A stretch of DNA of 64,000 nt, from assembly GCF_013450155.1 (NCBI RefSeq), contig NZ_JACCKD010000007.1, positions 124,001 through 188,000 of the forward strand. The letters run 5' to 3'. Each line of letters starts with the position of its first letter. Within the stretch, counting starts at the first letter, position 1. The notes beneath the pieces were generated by a model. That model saw only the letters and a list, made by a program, of their open reading frames with translations. It was not told where the DNA came from and made no database searches. The position numbers and the translations under genes are program-made. Shown piece by piece: positions 8,140 through 15,934 of this stretch. Source of the stretch: Haloechinothrix aidingensis (GTDB lineage Bacteria; Actinomycetota; Actinomycetes; Mycobacteriales; Pseudonocardiaceae).

Positions 8140-8445
8140 ATGAGTAACGACGAAGCGTTCACGTGCCAGCTGAGCGAGCAGGACGCCAGGCGCCGCGAGG
8201 AAGCGGACCGGGCGCTGGTGGCCGAGCTGGCGCGATACGAGTGGGAGGACGACCGGCACGCGGTGCTGACCTTCGCGCCCAGCAGCGAGCACCTGGTGCG
8301 CGAGTTCGTCCGGGAGGAATCGAGCTGCTGCTCGTTCTTCGACTTCGACGTCCGCGACACCGGTGACGCCGTACGGCTACGTGTCTCCGCGCCGCACGGC
8401 GCCGAGCGAATGCTCCAGGCGCTGGTCGGCGCCTTCGGCAGCTGA
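8140..8445 (+). CDS. Small vicinal-cysteine protein under MerR control
   Basis: A 101-residue acidic protein of unknown function. Its distinguishing feature is a Cys63-Cys64 pair in EESSCCSFFDF, with a further Cys9. Related small proteins with an ECCxFF-like motif recur beside MerR genes in actinobacteria as far as I recall, but no activity is established to my knowledge. The ATG at 8140 is preferred to an earlier in-frame ATG at 8074, which would lie inside the operator; GGGAG sits eight bases ahead. No signal peptide or membrane segment is seen, so it should act in the cytoplasm. It could bind a soft metal ion or sense/relay thiol oxidation. The regulator's own cysteine cluster supports this but does not prove it. 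Confidence 0.75.
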   Translation: MSNDEAFTCQLSEQDARRREEADRALVAELARYEWEDDRHAVLTFAPSSEHLVREFVREESSCCSFFDFDVRDTGDAVRLRVSAPHGAERMLQALVGAFGS

Positions 8446-8487
8446 TCAGGTTCGCGGCTGGTACCTCGGCCCCGGTCCGGGGGTTCG

Positions 8488-9270
8488 TCAACCCGTGGCG
8501 CGCCGCGCGAACGAGACCTCCTCGTGCAGCCAGCGCGCCACGTGCGAGCCGTCCGAGGGGATGAAGTTCAGCCGCATCGTGCCGTCCCCTGCCTGTTCGA
8601 CACCGATCACGTACCGGCCGTGGTCGGTGTCGAAGAACTGCATCGTCCCGACGCGGTCGAGGTTGCCGCGGTCCCGCAGGTACAGCTCGTACCCGCCGCA
8701 CAGCACCACGGGCCACTGGGAGAACGCCCGCACGCCTTCCCTGTCCCGCCGGTCGTGCCGCCTGGCCTGCTCGGCCACCGTGGGCATCTCGGCGTCCTCC
8801 TCGGCGCCCGCTACCTGCCGGCCCGACTCCACCAGCACCGAGCACGGCTCGACCGGCAGCGCCCTGTGCGGCGGCAGCATGCCCGTCACGCGGTCGATCA
8901 CCCGCTCAGCGGGCACCAGCTCGAACCGGATCGACGTACCGACCTGCTCGGAGAACACCCCCAGCTCGCGCCCCGCGGCCGCCCGGTACAGCACCTGCGG
9001 TGGGTCGAAGTCCTGCTCGGCTCGTACCACGACGAGCAGGTCCGGCGCGGTCCACACGCGCAGGGCGGCCTCGACGTCGCCGTCGAGCCGCGTGCCGTCG
9101 GTCAGCCCGTCCTCGCGCAGCCGCTGCCACACGTGGCCGACATAGGCACGCCGCTCGTCCACCGTCACGCCACGATGCGGGATGTCGAACGGCTGCCAGC
9201 TACGGGGCAGCCCGAGCCACTCGGCGATCACCTCGACGGCGGACGCCTCCAGCGAGAACTCGTCCGGCAT
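8488..9270 (-). CDS. ESX secretion-associated protein, EspG family
   Basis: A 260-residue protein with the look of EspG chaperones of type VII secretion: an N-terminal strand/helix block (LEASAVEVIAEWLGLP), a middle TAPDLLVVVRAEQ strand, RYVIGVEQAGDGTMRLNFIP, and a C-terminal helix ending in SFARRATG. EspG proteins bind PE/PPE-type substrates in the cytoplasm and hand them to the ESX machine. No ESX core gene lies nearby, so this is an orphan copy. The ATG at 9270 gives a start at MPDEFSLEAS with GAGGAG upstream; a longer GTG/ATG start up to 9318 is possible. Family membership is inferred from pattern, not from a search. Confidence 0.7.
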   Translation of the reverse strand: MPDEFSLEASAVEVIAEWLGLPRSWQPFDIPHRGVTVDERRAYVGHVWQRLREDGLTDGTRLDGDVEAALRVWTAPDLLVVVRAEQDFDPPQVLYRAAAGRELGVFSEQVGTSIRFELVPAERVIDRVTGMLPPHRALPVEPCSVLVESGRQVAGAEEDAEMPTVAEQARRHDRRDREGVRAFSQWPVVLCGGYELYLRDRGNLDRVGTMQFFDTDHGRYVIGVEQAGDGTMRLNFIPSDGSHVARWLHEEVSFARRATG

Positions 9271-9346
9271 TCCCGCCCACTCCTCACGGTCAGAAGCCAC
9301 CTCGCCACCGGCAGCCACCGTACCGCGTGCCGCACCGAGCCCGCCG

Positions 9347-11236
9347 TCAGTCGCCGCCCGCCGGGCGGAACCGCACCAGCGTGGGGTCGTGGTCGCTGGA
9401 CTGCTCGCGGAACTCCGCGTTGATGTGGATCACCTCGAAGTCCACGCCGCGCGCCGCGGGGGTGAGGAGCATGTGATCCAGTGCCTGGGAGCGTCCCTCG
9501 AACACGGTGGTGTAGCGCTCGTTCTCGGGCAGGGTCTCGATGAGCGCGTCCAACGCGACGCCGGACGTCAGCGCACCCACGGCCGGGGAGAACGCGTAGT
9601 CGTTCAGGTCGCCTGCTACCAGCACGTTCGCATCCGCGGCCACGTCGAGCACCTCGTCGACGAAACCCCGGACCAGCTCGGCCTGCTGGACTCGCTGCTC
9701 CTCCGACACCCGTTCCGGCGGCTGGAACCGCCCGTGAACCGGCTGGTCGGCGCGCTTGGAGTTGAAGTGATTACCGACCACGAAGACCGTCCGACCGTCC
9801 ACATCGAACTCGCCGACCAGCGGCTTGCGACTGTCGCGCCATGCCTGGTGCTGCGGATCGATCCGGCCCGGTGACACCGACAGTCGCGGCGACCCCTCGC
9901 TCGACTCCACCTCGACCGGAGTGGTCGCGTCACCGCCGGGTCGGTCCACGAACGTCACGCGTTCCGGGTCGTACAGGAACGCGACCCGGATGTTACCGCC
10001 CGGCTGGCCGCCGTCCTCGCCTTCCTCGGGGCTGATCTGCCGCCACCGGTACCGGGGACCACCCGCATCGGAGATCGCGTCGGCGAGACGCCCGAGCGTC
10101 ACATCCGCGTCCACGACGCCGTCCCCCTCGCCTTCCGCGCCGGTGTCGTCCTGCACCTCCTCGAGGGTCAGGATGTCCGGGGTGGCGAGGTTGTCCACCA
10201 CGCTCCGCGCGATCTCGTCGAAGCGCTTCTGATCGTCCACTCCGGACAAATTCTCGACGTTGTAGTTGGCCACCGCGAGCTCCCCGGCTTCGTGCTCACG
10301 AGCGACCTCCCGTTCCAGCCCGCCGGGCCGCACCTCGCCGAGCTCGGTCGCCTGCAGCGTGTAGCCGCCGAACCGGTCGTAGCTGACCGGTCCCGCGGTA
10401 ACCCCTGCCAGCGTGTCGCCCGTATCGACCTCGGGGAACGGCCGCTCGCTGAACGGGATCAACTGCTTGATCTTGAGCACGCCCGTGTTGTCGTTGTCGT
10501 AGCCGGTGTAGACGGTCCCGCCGCGCGGGCTGGGGTACTGCTCGGGCTTCGTGGTGACGTACAGCTCGTCGTGCTCGGTCGTCGGCCCCACGACGGGCAC
10601 GTCCCGCACGGCGCTGAGCATTCCCTCACGGGACTCCCAGAAGTCCAGCGCGTAGGTGTCCGGTTCCAGCTCCAGCTCCTCGATGTTGCCGCCCGGTTCC
10701 GGCGCCAGCTCCTCCGGAACCGTGCCGGGTTCGACGAGCTCCGGTTCGGGCACCTCGTTGCCGGACGAGGCGACCGTCCATTCCGCGTCGATCAGCTCGG
10801 TCGTCGAGGGGTACGGCCCGTCGTCGGCACCCCGCGGGTAGTACTCCTGCACCGTTCCGGTGACCATGACCTCGTCACCGGGCTCCACATCGGGAGTCGT
10901 GTCGCCGGTGAACACGAACAGCCCGTCGCTGGCACGCGGGTCGTCGCTGCCGTGCGGGTCCTGGAACCAGAACCCGCGTTTCGAGCCGAACGACCGTCGC
11001 GCGGTCACGATGCCGGGCACGCCCTCCGCCCGCTCACCGTCGAGCGGGGAGAGGCGGGTGGTTCCCTGGATGTCTCCGATACGCGCCTGTCCGGGATCGA
11101 CTCCCGTGTCGCCCGTCGAGCAGGCGGTCAGCAGCCCCGCTCGGGCCACGCTGCCGGACGCGGGGGCGATCGCACCGCCGGCGAGCACCGCGACCGCGAT
11201 ACCGCCGAGCACCAGGCGCCGACCTCGTACGCTCAC
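9347..11236 (-). CDS. Secreted endonuclease/exonuclease/phosphatase-family nuclease
   Basis: A 629-residue exported protein like the ExeM/NucH extracellular DNases. A signal sequence covers residues 1 to about 30. An OB-fold-like region follows (IGDIQGTTRLSPLDGERAEG and FWFQDP near residues 50-100). The EEP catalytic domain starts near residue 325 with VANYNVENLSG, then LTLEEVQDD (metal-binding Glu), VGNHFNSKR (catalytic His), LVAGDLNDY, and the final SSDHDPTLVRF, all EEP hallmarks. It starts at a GTG with GAAGGGA upstream. Probable role: degradation of external DNA for phosphate or nucleosides, which would pair functionally with the secreted SurE homologue found 5 kb away. It is a single gene. 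Confidence 0.9.
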   Translation of the reverse strand: MSVRGRRLVLGGIAVAVLAGGAIAPASGSVARAGLLTACSTGDTGVDPGQARIGDIQGTTRLSPLDGERAEGVPGIVTARRSFGSKRGFWFQDPHGSDDPRASDGLFVFTGDTTPDVEPGDEVMVTGTVQEYYPRGADDGPYPSTTELIDAEWTVASSGNEVPEPELVEPGTVPEELAPEPGGNIEELELEPDTYALDFWESREGMLSAVRDVPVVGPTTEHDELYVTTKPEQYPSPRGGTVYTGYDNDNTGVLKIKQLIPFSERPFPEVDTGDTLAGVTAGPVSYDRFGGYTLQATELGEVRPGGLEREVAREHEAGELAVANYNVENLSGVDDQKRFDEIARSVVDNLATPDILTLEEVQDDTGAEGEGDGVVDADVTLGRLADAISDAGGPRYRWRQISPEEGEDGGQPGGNIRVAFLYDPERVTFVDRPGGDATTPVEVESSEGSPRLSVSPGRIDPQHQAWRDSRKPLVGEFDVDGRTVFVVGNHFNSKRADQPVHGRFQPPERVSEEQRVQQAELVRGFVDEVLDVAADANVLVAGDLNDYAFSPAVGALTSGVALDALIETLPENERYTTVFEGRSQALDHMLLTPAARGVDFEVIHINAEFREQSSDHDPTLVRFRPAGGD

Positions 11237-11317
11237 ACCCCGGTCCCTTCCTCGACAACCGTCCTGGGCGCATCCTCGCGTACCCCGGTGAACGAGGGAA
11301 GAAGCCGGAGCGACACC

Positions 11318-11770
11318 TCAGGAGCGGCTGCTGGCCACCCGTCGACGGACCGCGCTCGCGAGCACCCCGACCCAGCCACGCGCGCTGGACGCCAGCACCG
11401 TGGCCCAGTCGAAGTAGTCGCGCCACAGCACGATCTTCCCGTCACGCAGCTCGAACGTTCCGCACACCCAGAACCGCGCGCGCCACCTTCCCGCGATGAG
11501 CACGTCGGTGCGCTCGGTCAGCACGGTGTCGCCGCTGGCGGCGATGCGGTGCGTGTGCGCCTCGAATCCGGTGCCGTACCGGGCCATCAGCCGCAGCTGC
11601 TTGGTCACGGCGCCGATGCCTCTGGCAGGCGGCAGCGGCACGTTCTGGTACACCACGTCCTCGGCGAGGTATGACAGCGCGCGCTCCAGGTCGAAGTCCT
11701 CGAGTGCACCGAGGAACTCCTCGACCGTGGCGATCTCGCGCGTCCTCTCCGCAGCGACCGGTTCGGGCAT
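11318..11770 (-). CDS. Limonene-1,2-epoxide hydrolase/SnoaL-like protein
   Basis: A 150-residue protein of the small cone-shaped alpha+beta barrel (SnoaL/limonene epoxide hydrolase) fold. Typical features are VEEFLGALEDFDLERALSYL in the first helices, ARGIGAVTKQLRLM, and the C-terminal FELRDGKIVLWRDYFDWA, where the Arg/Asp residues match the family's catalytic Asp-Arg-Asp region. It starts at an ATG with GGGAGG eight bases upstream. The C-terminal VRRRVASSRS tail is basic. Small-molecule epoxide hydrolysis is possible, but many family members have other roles. It has its own ribosome site between the nuclease and DoxX genes on the same strand. Confidence 0.75.
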   Translation of the reverse strand: MPEPVAAERTREIATVEEFLGALEDFDLERALSYLAEDVVYQNVPLPPARGIGAVTKQLRLMARYGTGFEAHTHRIAASGDTVLTERTDVLIAGRWRARFWVCGTFELRDGKIVLWRDYFDWATVLASSARGWVGVLASAVRRRVASSRS

Positions 11771-11871
11771 CCTGACCTCCCGCGGCTCGTGACTGGACGA
11801 TCGTACCGACCGTACCGCGTGGCGCGGCGCGCCGCCGCGCTGTCGCGGCGGCCACTCCGGGAACCGGAGGG

Positions 11872-12312
11872 CTACGCCCGGCCCCTTTCCCTCCCGGCGA
11901 GCAGGCCGAACAACCGTGCGGTGCGATCCCGGCGCCACCACGCGATGATCGCCATCACCACGAGCACGACGAGGGGCGAGACGGCGTTCCCCCCGCCGAA
12001 GACGACCAGCTCGTAGGTGAACGCGCCGATCATCAGGCCGATGAACGCCAGCGCCGCGACCCCGCACAGCAGTGGGAGCAGCAGCGCGACGGCACCGGCC
12101 AGTTCCAGGGAACCGACCAGGTACATGAACCACGTACCGTGGCCGATCTGGTCGAAGGCCTCGACCGCCGAGGAATGCGCGGTGAGCTTCGGGAAGGCAC
12201 CCGCCAGCGCGAAGAACGCCGCGGCGAGTACTTGCAGGGTCCACAGCGCGATGTTGGCGCGCTTGCCGAGCAGCGGCGTCGCGGCGCGGTCCCGGTCGTA
12301 TGTCACAGTCAT
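11872..12312 (-). CDS. DoxX-family membrane protein
   Basis: A 146-residue protein with four predicted membrane helices (about residues 22-44, 60-82, 85-103 and 112-128) and a basic C-terminus, the DoxX/DoxD-like architecture. Landmarks are ALWTLQVLAAAFFALAGAFP and the Glu in LVGSLELAGAVALL typical of the second helix. DoxX proteins are linked to redox or thiosulfate metabolism in some organisms; no such partner is nearby. It starts at an ATG preceded by GGGAGGATCGAG. Confidence 0.85.
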   Translation of the reverse strand: MTVTYDRDRAATPLLGKRANIALWTLQVLAAAFFALAGAFPKLTAHSSAVEAFDQIGHGTWFMYLVGSLELAGAVALLLPLLCGVAALAFIGLMIGAFTYELVVFGGGNAVSPLVVLVVMAIIAWWRRDRTARLFGLLAGRERGRA

Positions 12313-12404
12313 CTCGATCCTCCCATGCGATAAGCCCGTGTCGGCTTGCTCGCAGGGATAGACCGGGGACCCGGACGAAACTCATCGGCCGTGCCGGAAC
12401 AACG

Positions 12405-12442
12405 CACTCGGGGTGCCGAGAGGCCCAACTCGGGGTGTCGAG
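12405..12442. repeat. Dispersed intergenic repeat, two 22-bp-spaced units
   Basis: Two related units ACTCGGGGTGCCGAG (12406-12420) and ACTCGGGGTGTCGAG (12428-12442) have a 22-bp period. The 17-mer GCCCAACTCGGGGTGTC (12423-12439) recurs exactly, inverted, at 63578-63594, where the neighbouring unit also has a 22-bp period. It lies in the gap between ilvD and the DoxX gene and resembles a REP-like family. Confidence 0.7.
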
Positions 12443-12481
12443 GGGGCCGACACAGTGGGCCGAAACGGCCGACGCGGCGGG

Positions 12482-14182
12482 TCAGCCGCAGACGGCGCCG
12501 TCCTCGGCCGAGCCAACCAGCTTGGCGTACTTGGCAAGCACTCCCGAGGTGTAGCGGGGCTCGCGCGGCTTCCAGTTCTCCCTGCGCCGTGCCAGCTCGT
12601 CGGCGTCGACCAGCACGTCCAACGTACGCTCGTTCAGGTCGAGCCGGACGCGGTCCCCGTCCTCGACCAGTGCGATCGGCCCACCGTGTGCGGCCTCGGG
12701 CGCCACGTGCCCGATGCACGGCCCGTGCGTCGCTCCGGAGAACCGGCCGTCGGTCATCAACAGCACGTCCGAGCCCAACCCGGCGCCCTTGATCGCCGCG
12801 GTCACCGCGAGCATCTCCCGCATCCCGGGACCGCCCGCGGGCCCCTCGTAGCGGATCACGACCGCGTCCCCGGGGTTGATCCGTCCCGCGGTCACCGCCG
12901 TCATGGCATCCTGCTCGTCGTCGAAGACCCGCGCGGTTCCCTCCGTGACAGCCTGGGTCAGCGAGGCGCTCTTGACCACAGCCCCCTCCGGGGCGAGGCT
13001 GCCGCGCAGGATGGTGAGCCCGCCCGTCTCGGCCAGCGGGGACGACGCCGCGGCGATGATCTTGCCGTCCGGGTCGGGCGGGGCGATCTCCGCGAGGTTC
13101 TCGGCCATCGTCTTGCCCGTCACGGTGAGCACGTCCCCGTGCAGCAGGCCGGCGTCCAGCAGCGCCTTCATCACCACCGGCACACCGCCGATGCTGTCGA
13201 TGTCACTCATCACGTAGCGCCCGAAGGGCTTCACATCCGCCAGCAGCGGGGTACGCTCGCCGATCCGGTTGAACTCGTCGATATCGAGGTCCACACGCGC
13301 CTCGCGCGCGATCGCCAGCAGGTGCAGGACCGCGTTCGTGGACCCGCCGAGCGCGGTCACCACGGTGATCGCGTTCTCGAAGGCCTCCCTGGTGAGTACC
13401 TGGCGAGCGGTGATGCCCTTGTTGATGAGCTCGATGACGGCCTCGCCGGACTTCTGCGCGTAGCTGTCCCGCCGCTTGTCCGGGGCGGGCGGCGACGCGC
13501 TGCCGGGCAGCGACATACCGAGCGCCTCGGCGGCTGCCGCCATGGTGTTCGCGGTGAACATCCCGCCGCAGGCTCCCTCACCCGGGCAGGCGTGCCGCTC
13601 GATCTCCTCCAGCTCATCGGTGCTGATCCGGCCCAGCGCGCAGGCACCGACACCTTCGAACGCGTCCTGGATGGTGATGTCGTTGTCCCCCAGGTGCCCG
13701 GGCAACGTCGAACCGGCGTAGAGGAACACCGATGCCAGGTCCAACCGCGCGGCCGCCATCAGCATTCCCGGCAGCGACTTGTCGCAGCCGGCGAGCAGGA
13801 TCGTGCCGTCCAGCCGCTCGGCATGCACCACGCATTCCACCGAGTCGGCGATCACCTCCCGGCTCACCAGCGAGGCGCGCATTCCCTCGTGCCCCATGGA
13901 GATCCCGTCGGAGACCGAGATGGTGCCGAACTCCATCGGGAAGCCGCCCGCGTCCCGCACGCCGATCTTGGACTCGTCTGCCAGCCGGGCGAGCGAGAGG
14001 TTGCACGGCGTGATCTGGTTCCACGAGGACGCGATCCCGATCTGCGACTTCTCGAAGTCGGAGTCGGTCATCCCGACCGCACGCAGCATCGCTCGCGCGG
14101 GCGTGCGCTCGTAACCACCCGTCACTTCCGTGCTCCGGGGTTTACGCCCACGCGCGGCCCGAGTTTCTTCGCTGTTTTCCAT
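12482..14182 (-). CDS. ilvD: Dihydroxy-acid dehydratase
   Basis: A 566-residue enzyme of branched-chain amino acid and pantothenate synthesis, converting 2,3-dihydroxy-isovalerate and -methylvalerate to the 2-keto acids. The iron-sulfur ligands are visible in [22 protein letters not shown] and [15 protein letters not shown]. The C-terminal [20 protein letters not shown] and [19 protein letters not shown] match the family. Length is typical of the actinobacterial form. It is a stand-alone gene here with no other ilv genes. The start ATG opens [20 protein letters not shown], a normal leader for this family. Confidence 0.97.
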   Translation of the reverse strand: MENSEETRAARGRKPRSTEVTGGYERTPARAMLRAVGMTDSDFEKSQIGIASSWNQITPCNLSLARLADESKIGVRDAGGFPMEFGTISVSDGISMGHEGMRASLVSREVIADSVECVVHAERLDGTILLAGCDKSLPGMLMAAARLDLASVFLYAGSTLPGHLGDNDITIQDAFEGVGACALGRISTDELEEIERHACPGEGACGGMFTANTMAAAAEALGMSLPGSASPPAPDKRRDSYAQKSGEAVIELINKGITARQVLTREAFENAITVVTALGGSTNAVLHLLAIAREARVDLDIDEFNRIGERTPLLADVKPFGRYVMSDIDSIGGVPVVMKALLDAGLLHGDVLTVTGKTMAENLAEIAPPDPDGKIIAAASSPLAETGGLTILRGSLAPEGAVVKSASLTQAVTEGTARVFDDEQDAMTAVTAGRINPGDAVVIRYEGPAGGPGMREMLAVTAAIKGAGLGSDVLLMTDGRFSGATHGPCIGHVAPEAAHGGPIALVEDGDRVRLDLNERTLDVLVDADELARRRENWKPREPRYTSGVLAKYAKLVGSAEDGAVCG

Positions 14183-14337
14183 CAGATCATCGACTCCGGT
14201 GTGTATCGCGATGGCGTGTGAGGGCTTTCACCGCTGAAACGACATAACCCTGTGATCGTAACGTCGTTCTACATCCTGCGCGCAGGCGCGAGGGCAATCC
14301 CCCGGGGGATGCGACCAGCGCCACATCAACTCAGCAG

Positions 14338-14376
14338 AAAACGCCGCCGCTCCACGAGTGCGGAGCGACGGCGTTT
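14338..14376 (-). terminator. Rho-independent terminator after tRNA-Ser(CGA)
   Basis: On the minus strand AAACGCCG-t-CGCTCC pairs with GGAGCG-g-CGGCGTTT around an eight-base loop, and the stem runs straight into TTTTCT. It starts seven bases after the tRNA 3' end, a textbook intrinsic terminator with a T-tract. Confidence 0.9.
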
Positions 14377-14383
14377 CACCGTG

Positions 14384-14470
14384 CGGTAGCGGTGGGATTC
14401 GAACCCACGGACGGGGTCAACCGTCACTCGCTTTCGAGGCGAGCTCCTTAGGCCGCTCGGACACGCTACC
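14384..14470 (-). tRNA. tRNA-Ser (anticodon CGA)
   Basis: Class II tRNA on the minus strand: acceptor GGTAGCG/CGCTACC, D-arm GTCCGAGCGGCCTAAGGAG, anticodon arm CTCGC-CT-CGA-AA-GCGAG, long variable arm TGACGGTTGACCCCGTC, T-arm GTGGGTTCGAATCCCAC and discriminator G. CCA is not encoded. The anticodon CGA reads UCG. It is the second serine tRNA of the window and does not resemble a tandem duplicate of the GGA species. Confidence 0.96.
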
Positions 14471-14554
14471 GCCGACAAGGCTACCTGCCCGCCTCAGCCG
14501 GTTCCGGAAAGGGGGGCTCCCCTCGCGCGTGAACGGCTTCCCCTGCAGGTGCGT

Positions 14555-14812
14555 TCAGTCCTCGTCGTCGAACCTGTCGTCCAGCCTGTCCTTGGCGTCC
14601 GAAACCGCACCGCCTGCCTTGTCCCTGGCTTGCCCGGCCACGTCCTCGGCCTTGTCCTTCCACTCGTTGCCGGCTTCCCTCACCTGGCCCTCGAGGCGGT
14701 CCGCCTTGCCGGAGTCGGCGAGGTCGCCGTCACCCGCGACCTCGCCCGCCTTCTCCTTGGCACTGCCCGCGGCCTGCTCGGCCTTGTTCCTGATCTTGTC
14801 GAGGATGCCCAT
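14555..14812 (-). CDS. CsbD-family stress protein
   Basis: An 85-residue, highly charged, Ala/Lys/Asp/Glu-rich protein with the repeating pattern of the CsbD family (DKIRNKAEQAAGSAKEKAGE, then DRLEGQVREAGNEWKDKAED). By family knowledge these small proteins are induced by general stress and have no known enzymatic activity. The ATG at 14812, preceded by GGGAGA, gives the canonical MGILDKIRNK start; the longer reading adds 17 atypical residues. It is a single gene between tRNA-Ser and tadA. Confidence 0.9.
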   Translation of the reverse strand: MGILDKIRNKAEQAAGSAKEKAGEVAGDGDLADSGKADRLEGQVREAGNEWKDKAEDVAGQARDKAGGAVSDAKDRLDDRFDDED

Positions 14813-14913
14813 GGCGTCTCCCTGTCGTTGGGACGGGCCCGCGTCCTTGCCGCTCGGGCCCACCTTCCACGATTGCGCCTCGAGCGACGGATTTCACGGC
14901 GCCACGGACATCT

Positions 14914-15393
14914 TCACTCCGTGGCGGGATCGCCCCGATGAGCAGCGAAGAAATCGTCGAGCAGCGCCGAGCACTCGCCGGCGAGCACCCCGCCGACGAC
15001 CTCGGGCCGGTGATTGAGACGCCGGTCACGCACCACGTCCCACAAAGAGCCGACCGCCCCGGTGCGGGGCTCCCACGCCCCGAAGACCAGCCGCGAGACA
15101 CGTGCGAGCACCAGCGCACCGGCACACATCGTGCAGGGCTCGACCGTCACCGCGAGCGTGCAGCCGCTCAGCCGCCACCCGTCGCCCCACCGCGCCGCCG
15201 CCGCGCGCAGCGCGAGTACCTCGGCGTGCGCCGTGGGGTCGCCGAGTGCCTCGCGGGCGTTGCGCGCGCGAGCGAGCTCGGTGCCGTCCGGGGCGAACAC
15301 CACGGCCCCGACCGGCACGTCGGCCTCCTGGCGAGCCTGGCGAGCGGCATCGATGGCCGCGCGCACCAGCTCGGCGTGCTCACGCTCGCGCAC
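14914..15393 (-). CDS. tadA: tRNA-specific adenosine deaminase
   Basis: A 159-residue cytidine-deaminase-fold enzyme that converts adenosine 34 of tRNA-Arg(ACG) to inosine. The zinc-binding and catalytic motifs are present: HAEVLALR with the catalytic Glu, and PCTMCAGA providing two Cys ligands. VPVGAVVFAPDGTELARARN is the family's N-terminal strand. The GTG at 15393 was chosen because it lies only five bases after the upstream gene's stop and starts the expected VREREHAELVRAAIDAARQ; longer readings fall inside the neighbour. It forms an operon with the associated protein upstream. Confidence 0.94.
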   Translation of the reverse strand: MREREHAELVRAAIDAARQARQEADVPVGAVVFAPDGTELARARNAREALGDPTAHAEVLALRAAAARWGDGWRLSGCTLAVTVEPCTMCAGALVLARVSRLVFGAWEPRTGAVGSLWDVVRDRRLNHRPEVVGGVLAGECSALLDDFFAAHRGDPATE

Positions 15394-15398
15394 CCGTC

Positions 15399-15887
15399 TC
15401 AGTCCTGGTCGAGTACCTCGCCGAGCGCGTCGGCGAACCCGCACCGCTGGGCGATCATCTGCAGCTGTTCGTCCGGGTACAGCTCGATCTCGGCGGCGAT
15501 CATCTCCAACTCGTCGGCGGGCAGGCCGAAGTCGGCCAGGATGTCCAGATCCCCCTCGGACCACACCTCGTCGTCGTCCTCTCCCGGCGTCGGGACGCGG
15601 AGCACGTCGAGCACATCGGCCGCGATGTCGTAGTCGAGCGCGGCAGCCGCGTCGGACAGCAACAGGGAGATCTTGCTCGGCGACGGGCGGATCACGACGA
15701 AGAACTCGTCATCGACGGCGAGTAGCCCGAGCACGGCACCGCTGGTTCTGACCTTGCGCAGCTCGGTGAGCGCCGCGTCCAGTTCGGTCAGCGCGCTCGG
15801 ATCGAGCGTGCTGCACTGCCAGTTACCGTCTTCCCGCACGGCAGCGATCGCGAACCCCGCGATCGGCTCTCGCTCCGCCATGCGCAC
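15399..15887 (-). CDS. tRNA adenosine deaminase-associated protein
   Basis: A 162-residue acidic protein that in actinobacteria regularly precedes tadA, as here (five-base gap). Its sequence shows a single alpha/beta domain: GFAIAAVREDGNWQCSTLDP, then LLAVDDEFFVVIRPSPSKISLLLSD, then a Glu/Asp-rich linker and DILADFGLPADELEMIAAE. The biochemical role is unknown; the name reflects gene linkage. A GTG at 15887 is chosen because GAGGGG lies eight bases ahead; the ATG two codons later is an alternative. Confidence 0.85.
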   Translation of the reverse strand: MRMAEREPIAGFAIAAVREDGNWQCSTLDPSALTELDAALTELRKVRTSGAVLGLLAVDDEFFVVIRPSPSKISLLLSDAAAALDYDIAADVLDVLRVPTPGEDDDEVWSEGDLDILADFGLPADELEMIAAEIELYPDEQLQMIAQRCGFADALGEVLDQD

Positions 15888-15934
15888 ACGGTATTCCCCT
15901 CAAGGCCGGAACGCATACCGGAATACCAAGAATC

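Noticed and set aside
12413-14221. Open frame of about 600 codons on the plus strand opposite ilvD
   Set aside because: It lies antisense to a clear ilvD gene; its product is Arg/His/Gly-rich with no fold pattern, as expected of the reverse strand of GC-rich coding DNA.
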